Assembly (NCBI GenBank): GCA_937775265.1
Contig: CALKBV010000009.1
Coordinates: forward strand, 62,001 to 126,000
Direction of reading: 5' to 3'
Source: an uncultured Pseudomonadales bacterium
Lineage (GTDB): Bacteria; Pseudomonadota; Gammaproteobacteria; Pseudomonadales; Azotimanducaceae
Length of the DNA: 64,000 bases
In this document: piece after piece, positions 57,273 through 64,000 of the stretch
How the letters are laid out: each line of letters starts with the position of its first letter
Position numbering within the stretch: position 1 is the first letter of the stretch
The notes under the pieces: generated by a model
Database searches by the model: none
Told to the model about the DNA's origin: nothing
Seen by the model: only the letters and a program-made list of their open reading frames with translations
Made by a program: the position numbers and the translations under genes

Positions 57273-58244
57273 TTAAATTTCCTGCCAGCGCAGGCAGCTG
57301 ACCTGATGTTGGTCTTTTACAGCCTGAAGGTCGGGTGCCTTGCTGATGCACTGCTCATGACTGAAGGTGCAACGATTTTCGAAACGACAGCCTTCTGGTA
57401 AATCCAAAAGTCCTGGCACCATGCCGTCAATAGTACTCAGGGTTGATTTGGGTTCTGTGTTTAGTGTCGGGATCGATTTAAGCAAGCCGCGTGTGTAGGG
57501 GTGGGCTGCACGATCAAAGATATCGAACACGCTTCCTCTCTCTGCGACTTTACCTGCATACATGACCACGACTTCATCGCAGGTTTCCGCGATCACCCCA
57601 AGGTCATGGGTAATCAATATGACCGACATGCCCATGTCAGCCTGAAGTTCCTTGATCAGCTCCAGGATCTGCGCCTGGATCGTAACGTCCAGGGCGGTTG
57701 TAGGTTCATCCGCAATAAGGAAGTCAGGTTTGCAGGCAAGCGCCATTGCGATAACAATACGCTGCCGCATGCCGCCAGAGAGCTGGTGTGGGTATTCGGT
57801 CATTCTGACGTCAGGGGAGGGTATGCCAACCCGGTCGAGTAGTCCGACGGCCTCTCGGATTGCTGCGTCGGGCGTAATGTCTTTATGAATCAGTAGAGCT
57901 TCGGTCAGCTGGCGGCCAACCGTATGCACAGGGTTCAATGCGGTCATTGGCTCCTGGAACACCATGCCAATTCTAGCGCCACGGATCTTTTCCATTTGGG
58001 GAATAGGTAGTTGCGTCAGGTCGGTTCCATCAAGCTCAACGCTGCCGGAAACAATCTGCCCCATGGGCTGCGGCAGCAATCGCATAATGGAGAGGGCCGT
58101 AACACTTTTTCCGCAACCGGATTCACCAACGATCCCAAGCGTTTGACCCGCTTGCGCGGTGAATGAGACATCATCGACTGCCCTTACCCGACCTTCGTCG
58201 GTGTCGAATTCGGTGACGAGGTTGTTGATGGAAAGTACGGCCAT
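57273..58244 (-). CDS. Peptide ABC transporter ATP-binding protein (OppD/DppD-like)
   Basis: ATPase (323 aa), Walker [13 protein letters not shown], signature [15 protein letters not shown] and Walker [15 protein letters not shown], with the C-terminal [15 protein letters not shown] motif. In Yej systems these two ATPases are fused as YejF; here they are separate, as in Opp/Dpp. Its ATG shares one base with the stop of the upstream solute-binding protein gene. Confidence 0.93.
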   Translation of the reverse strand: MAVLSINNLVTEFDTDEGRVRAVDDVSFTAQAGQTLGIVGESGCGKSVTALSIMRLLPQPMGQIVSGSVELDGTDLTQLPIPQMEKIRGARIGMVFQEPMTALNPVHTVGRQLTEALLIHKDITPDAAIREAVGLLDRVGIPSPDVRMTEYPHQLSGGMRQRIVIAMALACKPDFLIADEPTTALDVTIQAQILELIKELQADMGMSVILITHDLGVIAETCDEVVVMYAGKVAERGSVFDIFDRAAHPYTRGLLKSIPTLNTEPKSTLSTIDGMVPGLLDLPEGCRFENRCTFSHEQCISKAPDLQAVKDQHQVSCLRWQEI

Positions 58245-60204
58245 CAGGGAGTTGCGAACTGGTCGTAGAAGTTAATCTCTGGCTGAAATTGTTGGCCAGA
58301 TTTCTTCGCAGCCTGGGTTTCTTCTTTGATTTCAGTATCAATCCAGTGAACAAAGAGCTCGTTAGAACTCTCGGGTGTGTTTGTAATTGAATCCTTCCGG
58401 GTACCTGATCCATCGCCAGTGTCCGATTCGGTACCCGGGCTGAGTGAAGCCAGGGACGAAAGACGCATGTTCGTGATGAATTTCTGTCATACGGTGAGCG
58501 AGGTCCATCATTTCCTGCTTGTCACCGGAAACTCGGTACTGATCAATCATGCTGTCCATTTCCGGCAGCGCGAGAACCTCCAGGTTGTTTGTCTGGGTTT
58601 TAACCTTCCGTCCGGGTTAATTGATCCGTCTGCCAGATAAGGCACATCATAAGCGTTGTCGGAGTGATAGGTTTCCCAGAAGCGGGGATACATTTCCAGG
58701 GAAACAGAGAACGCCACGAAATGAATGTCGTGCTTCTTTCTCCTGTACTTTTTTAAAGCCGGCCGTGGAGTCCAAAACTTCTAGCCGCAGTTCCAGCCCT
58801 GCTTTGAGCGCCTCTTCCTTCAGAATGGTCAAGATATCCTTGTATTGTTCGTACCCGCTGGAGAAAGTGAAAGACAGTCTCTGGCCCGCTGCATTTTGCA
58901 GGATGCCATCAGAGCCCCGCTTCACGAAACCGGCTCTGGCGAAGGCTTCCTGCGCTTTGTTGATATCGAACTCTCTTGGCTGAAGGGTCGGATGGGTAAA
59001 CTCTCCGTAGCCATCTGAAGATGTCCTCATGCGCGCGTAGTCACCGCGGAAAAATTTCTCCAGCACCAGGTCCCAGTTGGATGCGTGTTGGATGCCGACC
59101 CGAATGTCCTTGTTGTTCAGCAGTTCCTTTGAGGTATTGATCCACATACCAAATGTGGGTCTTGGATGTTGGTTATAGAACATCGATTTTTGAATATAGC
59201 CTGCCGTGACATCCTGATCATCGTCGGGAAGTTTTTCGTACCAATACTCGGCGAGGCTTAGACTAAACTGGTCAATATCGCCGCGTTTGAATGCTTCGAA
59301 GTGCTTGGAAGTGTCGCGAATAACAGCCAGGTGGATTTTGTCCATGTTGAATCGGTAGCGCCAATGCTTCTTGTCTTTTGCCCACCAGTCTTTGTCGCGA
59401 GTAAAGGTGACGGAACGACCTTTTTTGAGGTTTTTGTCGTCGAGCAGGTAAGGGGAGGTGGTGGTCTCAAATCGCCACTGGTAGCGCTCAACAAAGTCAT
59501 CGCCCAGTTCGTTGAAAAACTGCCGCGGATTTGGGGCGAAGTTCCAAGAACACGGGAGTCCATGTCTGGCTTTGCCTCGGGCACGGAAATTGAAAACGTT
59601 CAGGTCGTCGTATTTCGTAATGTTTGTGTACTGGGTGCTGTACCAGTTGTTGTACCAGGGCGCGACGATGTAGCGGGACTGGTTAATGAAAAACATGAAG
59701 AAGAAATCGTCGCTGGTGATCGCGTACGCCGTCAGACCATGTAGCTAGCGGGTCAATTTTTACGTAAACCGTTTTGTTTTCCCAATCGACCGACCATGAT
59801 TCTGCAAGACCAGGAAAATACTCAAATTCGTTTGGGTGTCGTTGTGCGATTGGTATCGAAACGTTATCTAACAGGAACGCTCGAAACGAACCGTTTGCAT
59901 CGGGACCCAGGGTGCGAAGTGTTCTGGGGTAATCCTGTAAGCGCACATATTCAGTACCTCCTTTTTTAGCGTCTGGAGAGCCTATCTCAGGGAGGTGATC
60001 ACCGTTTTCCCATGTCAGGCCCTGAGGAAGGTCAGCGATCGTTTTAAACTTGAAAAAGTCGGGCCGCTCAGAGTAGTAAGCTTGTACTTCCTCGGTGTTA
60101 TCAATAGCGGGGAAATCAGGACTTTGGGTGTCATCTGTTGAGCCGCCGCAGGCGCTGAGAAGCAGTAGCGTCAGGAGTCCGGTAATTGTGGGGTAAAATC
60201 TCAT
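58244..60204 (-). pseudogene. Extracellular peptide-binding protein (YejA-like), six frameshifts
   Basis: Lipoprotein (ATG 60204, GAGA upstream, lipobox LLLLSAC) of the SBP_bac_5 family related to YejA. Reading it needs six shifts: about 59726 (TWSDGV to AITSDDFFFMFF), 59591 and 59535 (two compensating ones around PEAKPDMDSRVLGTSP), 58735 (VQEK to KHDIHFVAFSVS), 58610 (INPDG to KVKTQTNNLEVL) and 58376 (KHTRE to SSNELFVHWID). Net correction makes 1959 bases, 653 codons. All segments are conserved and no internal stops remain. It sits between permease and ATPase genes, where YejA would normally be first. Confidence 0.8.
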
Positions 60205-60239
60205 AATAAGTCTCATTTTTAGGCGTGAACGCAAACCAG

Positions 60240-61308
60240 TTAACGATAGGTAGTAAACTTTTTGGGGTCGAAGGACTCTCGAACAGCTTCACCAATAAAG
60301 GTAACGATGGTCAATAAAATCACCAGGGTGCCAAAAGCAGACGTCACTATCCAAGGTGCGGTTCTGAGTGTCGCTGTGCCTTGTTTTAAAAGCTCACCCA
60401 AGCTGGGTGTTGGCGCGGGCAGACCAAATCCTAAAAAATCAAGGGCAGTGATGGCCGTTATGGCTGACACGACGGTAAAAGGCATAAATGTCACTAACGT
60501 CGACAAAACATTCGGCAGGATATGACGAAAAATGATTCTTGTATTTGATGCGCCTATGACGCGAGCCGCCGCAATGTAATCCCTCGATTTTTCTTTGTAG
60601 GTTTCTGTCCTCATATAATAGGTCATGCTGGTCCACGAGAAGAGCACCATGACCGTCAGAAGTATCATTATTTTTGCGGGTACCGTGAAGGTCTGTGGTA
60701 TGACACTGAAAACAATAATGATCATATAGAGGAAGGGAATGTTCGACCATATCTCAATGAATCGCTGGAAAAGGAGATCGAACACGCCACCAAAGTAACC
60801 CATCGCACAGCCGATGGTAATACCGATTGCGTAAACCGCCAGCATAAAGGCGATCGAGAACCAGAGGGCGATTCGGGTGCCATAGAAGAGACGCGCCAGA
60901 ATGTCCCTGCTGGTCGTGTCGGTCCCTAAAAGGTGCCTTGTATCAAGGGATGGAGAGGTGGGCTTGAAAACGCCCCCGGGCGCATGGTTTTCAAGGGGGT
61001 TGTAGGGAACGGGGGGCATTAAGACCCAGTTATCGCTGCCCTGCTCCTCGAATGTTGCTCGAAGCTCGCGATAGTTAACCTCGTAGTCATAATCGAGTCC
61101 AAAATCGGTGCCTGGGTGAAAATTTGAGTAGGTAGGGAAGTACAATGTATCGTCGTAGTGAACGAGTAGTGCCCGACTGTTCACGAGCAATTCGCCAAAA
61201 GACAACACGATCAGTAAGCCCGCCAAAAATAAGAAAGCTATAGTAGCCGCGTTTGATCTCTCGAAAACGTCGAAGTCGCTTTAGCGTCTGGGGGTTGAGG
61301 TTCAACAT
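60240..61308 (-). pseudogene. Peptide ABC transporter permease (YejE-like), homopolymer frameshift
   Basis: Inner-membrane permease in two frames. The 5' part (ATG 61308) gives LNPQTLKRLRRFREIKRGYY and SFLIF, like YejE. The rest continues AGLLIVLSFGELLVNSRALL, with the long periplasmic loop and then GTDTTSRDILARLFYGTRIA and LDFLGFGLPAPTPSLGELL. The shift is at the T5 run ATTTTTGG near 61228-61233; with T4 the protein reads SFLILAGLLIVLS and the span is 1068 bases, 356 codons. It lies 3 bases after the YejB-like gene. Confidence 0.88.
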
Positions 61309-61311
61309 GAT

Positions 61312-62331
61312 CTACTGGAATCTTATTCTAGGGTCCACCAACGCTACCAGGACATCTGAAATAATATTGCCAATGAGTAACAGCACACTCGCCAGCAATA
61401 CGACGCCCATGACGACAGGGTAGTCGCGATCGAGAATTGCGGTGAGCCCTAGCAAACCGAATCCGTCAATATCGAAGATGGTTTCGATGAGAAACGAGCC
61501 CGAGACAAGTAGCGTTATGTTTTGTCCAAACGTTGTGGCGATCGGAATCATTGAGTTGCGCATGGCATGTCGGGAAACTGCTTGTCGAAAAGAGACGCCC
61601 TTGGCAATCGCTGTGCGAATGTAGTCGGATGCAAGGTTATCCATTAGGTGGTTTTTCAGCAGTAACGTCACCAACGCAAAGCTACCCACTAGATAACAAA
61701 TAAGGGGGAGGACTGAATGGTTGATTACGTCCATCAGCTTACCGATCGTGTCTTTCTCCTCAAAGGAAAGGCTAATAAAGCCACCCATAGGGAACCACTC
61801 TAACCTGACCGAAAAATACAGGAGCAGCAGCGAGCCCAGCGCGTACCCCGGAATGGCATAGCCCACGAAGATCAGTATAGAGGTGACGTTATCAACGACG
61901 GTTTTATGCTTGATGGCCTTTAGAACACCCAATGGGATGCAAACGATGTAGGTGATCAAGAGCGTCACCAGGCCATAATACAGGGACACCGGAAACCTAT
62001 CCTTAATCACCTCCCAAACCGGCTCGTTGTATCGGTAAGAGTTTCCGAGGTCTCCTTTGGCTACTTTGACAAGCCAGTCGAGGTAACTCTGTAATATTGG
62101 TTTGTCGAAGCCGTAGTACTCCTTGAGTTTTTTTAATTGTGCCTCTGACAGAGCCATGTCGGCACCGGCCATCTGCGACGAAACTCCAGAATTGCTGAAC
62201 TGCTGGGATTCCATGATGGCTCGTTCCAGCGGACCACCAGGGACCAGTCGGGTGATGGCGAATACAATGATGGTGACACCGAGCAATGTCGGCGGAATGA
62301 GCAGAAATCGTCTGATGAAATAGTCGCGCAT
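61312..62331 (-). CDS. Peptide ABC transporter permease (YejB-like)
   Basis: Permease of 339 aa with about six helices. The family features are the N-terminal YFIRRFLLIPPTLLGVTII, the GPLERAIMESQQFS-containing periplasmic loop that is specific to YejB rather than OppB, and the EAA-type loop SRHAMRNSMIPIATTFGQN. It partners with the YejE-like gene. The upstream small frame ends at the base before its ATG. Confidence 0.94.
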   Translation of the reverse strand: MRDYFIRRFLLIPPTLLGVTIIVFAITRLVPGGPLERAIMESQQFSNSGVSSQMAGADMALSEAQLKKLKEYYGFDKPILQSYLDWLVKVAKGDLGNSYRYNEPVWEVIKDRFPVSLYYGLVTLLITYIVCIPLGVLKAIKHKTVVDNVTSILIFVGYAIPGYALGSLLLLYFSVRLEWFPMGGFISLSFEEKDTIGKLMDVINHSVLPLICYLVGSFALVTLLLKNHLMDNLASDYIRTAIAKGVSFRQAVSRHAMRNSMIPIATTFGQNITLLVSGSFLIETIFDIDGFGLLGLTAILDRDYPVVMGVVLLASVLLLIGNIISDVLVALVDPRIRFQ

Positions 62332-62538
62332 TTATAGAGTATCTGGGTCTAGAGGCTTTTGGCCCCTTCTCCGCAATGCAGCAGGGTAAGCCGTTTGCGA
62401 GCGATTAGGCAACTCGGCATCCTGCCACAAACCGGGTCTGCTTGAAAGTTCTAATAGATTTCTCTTTGTGATGATCTTCATTAGACGGTAATCGGGATTG
62501 CGCTTGAAGCGGGTCATGGGCATCAAAGTGCAATGCAT
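62332..62538 (-). CDS. Possible small basic ORF between serine hydrolase and yejB
   Basis: A 68-codon frame, ATG 62538, starts 3 bases after the serine hydrolase stop and ends in TAA directly abutting the yejB-like ATG. This fits a coupling leader, since yejB has no ribosome site. The product is Arg- and Leu-rich (RNLLELSSRPGLW) and matches no family I know. It may be a chance frame. Confidence 0.28.
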   Translation of the reverse strand: MHCTLMPMTRFKRNPDYRLMKIITKRNLLELSSRPGLWQDAELPNRSQTAYPAALRRRGQKPLDPDTL

Positions 62539-62541
62539 TTT

Positions 62542-63669
62542 TTAGTTCGTGAGACAATCGTAAAAGGTATCGATCAATTTTCGGTATCTAACGGACCCGG
62601 AGTGATGCAGTTGGTTGGTCACATAAGCAAAAGCGACGTTGTTGTCCGGGTCCGCAAAGGCGGTTGATCCACCTGTGCCAGCGTGCCCGAATGCCTTTGT
62701 AGAGGGTCCGTAGTAACAGGGTTCGCAGTTAAGTATAAAGCCCCTTGACCTTCGGAGAAGCTGATCCAGGCAAAGGTCAGTTTCACCGTTGGTTTCTTCC
62801 TTTACAGCAAGTTGCAGGGATTCCCTGGAAAACAGTTTTCCGGCGATTGCTGCCTGATAACAACGTGCAATGCCCAGGCTCGAGCCGTGTCCATTGGTTG
62901 CGGGAATTTCCGCATTTCTCCAATCTGCTGAACTCACAACGCGGTAGGGCGGCAGCGCAGGGTCATTTTTTGGCAAGGTGTTCCCCTCCCGTGCGGGTGT
63001 TTGTGTCACAGGTGGCCTTGCGTGATTAGGGCCGATCACTTCTGCACACCGTTCCTGCTCGGGACCGGTTAGGCCGATATGGAACTCAGCCTCTAGTTGA
63101 TTGGTTATCCGACTTCGAAGGTATTCACCGGTGGTTTTTTCTGTTGTCTGACGAATCAGTTCGCCGGCGATGTATCCCCAGGTGATTGAGTGGTAACCGA
63201 AGGCGGTTCCGGGCTCCCAGGCCGGTGCCTGACTTGCGACATTAAACGCTGCTTTTTGCCAGTTATAAAGGTCTTCTGGTTCCATGTCTGGATGGAATGT
63301 GTATACGCCTGCCTGGTGTGACAATGCTTGCGCCACTGTAATACCAAATTTTCGCTCGGCCCCAAACTGTCGCCAATAGTCTGCAACAGGTTTGTCGTAG
63401 TCGAGTTTTCCTTCATCGATCAGGCACGTGAGAGCCAGCGAGACAATGCCTTTGGTAATCGAGTATGTGTTGACCAGGGTGTCTCGTCGCCAGGGGATAG
63501 TCCGGTCCCGGTTGGTGTGGCCACCCCAAAGATCAACCACCAGTTCATCTCCAAGAAAAACGGATAACCCGGCACCAACTTCGATCTCGTTCCAAAGCGA
63601 AGCGAATGCTTCCCTGACAGGCTCGAATCCAGGTTGGATAGTTCCTTCGATCAAGGTTCTTTTAGTCAA
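62542..63669 (-). CDS. Serine hydrolase of the beta-lactamase/EstB family
   Basis: Class C beta-lactamase-like protein (375 aa), probably a family VIII esterase or a peptidase rather than a true beta-lactamase. The SxxK nucleophile motif is in TYSITKGIVSLAL (about residues 66-78). The second motif is FGYHSITWGYIAGEL (Tyr in YHS) and the third HAGTGGS. No clear signal peptide is present, so it may be cytoplasmic. The start is TTG at 63669 without a ribosome site. It precedes the peptide transporter genes and may process what is imported. Confidence 0.85.
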   Translation of the reverse strand: MTKRTLIEGTIQPGFEPVREAFASLWNEIEVGAGLSVFLGDELVVDLWGGHTNRDRTIPWRRDTLVNTYSITKGIVSLALTCLIDEGKLDYDKPVADYWRQFGAERKFGITVAQALSHQAGVYTFHPDMEPEDLYNWQKAAFNVASQAPAWEPGTAFGYHSITWGYIAGELIRQTTEKTTGEYLRSRITNQLEAEFHIGLTGPEQERCAEVIGPNHARPPVTQTPAREGNTLPKNDPALPPYRVVSSADWRNAEIPATNGHGSSLGIARCYQAAIAGKLFSRESLQLAVKEETNGETDLCLDQLLRRSRGFILNCEPCYYGPSTKAFGHAGTGGSTAFADPDNNVAFAYVTNQLHHSGSVRYRKLIDTFYDCLTN

Positions 63670-63745
63670 GTATGGGGGGCCGGTAAAAATAAGAGGGTGA
63701 TATTATCATCGTTATTCAGGAATCGGATAAATACAGGAAACCACT

Positions 63746-64000
63746 ATGCCAAGATTAAGAGAAGTTAGCCGCGCTGACGCGGACCCGTCGGTACTGCCTT
63801 TGTATGATGCTCTGTTTGGGGCGGACAGGGACCCGGTCGAACATCCCGGGACTGCCACTGGTACCCCGGGTAACTGGTGGACAGTGTTTGCTCTGGTTCC
63901 GGATTGTTTTAATCATGCGGTTGCGGGATTCCAGTTCTACCGATCAAAGAGCCGGAAAATAAAAACCAAACTGCGGGAGTTGGGCCAGGCAAGGGCAGGG
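63746..64000 (+). CDS. Carboxymuconolactone decarboxylase family protein (5' part, runs off right edge)
   Basis: The first 85 codons, ATG 63746 with AGGAAA at good spacing, match the AhpD/CMD-like family: LYDALFGADRDPVEHPGTAT, GTPGNWWTVFALVPD and LRELGQARAG, in the longer variety seen with aromatic- or lipid-breakdown genes. The conserved CxxC redox motif would lie past the edge, so peroxidase and decarboxylase types cannot be told apart. Divergent from the serine hydrolase. Confidence 0.85.
   Translation, partial: MPRLREVSRADADPSVLPLYDALFGADRDPVEHPGTATGTPGNWWTVFALVPDCFNHAVAGFQFYRSKSRKIKTKLRELGQARAG

Overview
The window is a chromosomal segment of a gammaproteobacterium with roughly balanced base composition. 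The evidence is the divergent mrcA / pilMNOPQ-aroK-aroB block, syd, srkA, comF and PurN, all arranged as in that class. Several genes resemble those of marine, lipid- and nitrile-using gammaproteobacteria, but I cannot place the genus. I found no tRNA or rRNA gene, CRISPR array, insertion sequence, integrase or phage gene. The only accessory character is metabolic.

Layout. 1-7.4 kb: start of PBP1A (minus strand), then the type IV pilus assembly operon pilMNOPQ and the shikimate genes aroK and aroB. 7.4-14.6 kb: glutamate synthase gltB-gltD on the minus strand, and a stand-alone ATPase. 14.7-19.1 kb: malate dehydrogenase, a phosphomannose-isomerase-like cupin protein, an Ada-AlkA fusion and Ogt (alkylation repair). 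19.1-22.9 kb: a minus-strand run SDR-hemJ-syd-aroA-START protein. 22.9-25 kb: TSUP permease and a PlsC-like acyltransferase. 25-34.9 kb: a long minus-strand series: amidase, TolC-type channel, trypsin-like protease, a lipoprotein, comF, nudC, modABC, srkA. 35.2-40.1 kb: eukaryotic-type ileS, a divergent prs and purN. 40.2-44.3 kb: copper chaperone, then an operon PNPOx-MFS-nitrile hydratase beta-nitrile hydratase alpha fused to its activator. 44.3-47.6 kb: a four-gene overlapping operon of SIS isomerase, Mtd1-like methylene-THF dehydrogenase, FchA-like cyclohydrolase and a DUF885-like lipoprotein without its metal motif. 47.7-53.6 kb: a CrtC/AttH-like protein, a Nudix hydrolase and the moxR-DUF58-transglutaminase operon. 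53.9-56.3 kb: methyltransferase, zinc alcohol dehydrogenase and thioesterase. 56.3-63.7 kb: a Yej/Opp-type peptide ABC transporter with split ATPases and a serine hydrolase. The right edge carries the start of a carboxymuconolactone-decarboxylase-family gene.

The most interesting features are two. The first is the cobalt-type nitrile hydratase whose alpha subunit is continuous with its P14K-like activator and ends in a His-rich tail. The second is the one-carbon operon, where a dehydrogenase of the yeast Mtd1 type (which lacks cyclohydrolase activity) is translationally coupled to FchA, which can supply that activity, and to a probable pseudopeptidase lipoprotein.

A caution on quality: five genes (30.2-34.9 kb and 58.2-61.3 kb) are broken by ten single-base-scale frameshifts. 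In every case the restored frame has no stop codon and the length becomes a multiple of three. This looks more like sequence error, or very recent decay, than old pseudogenes.
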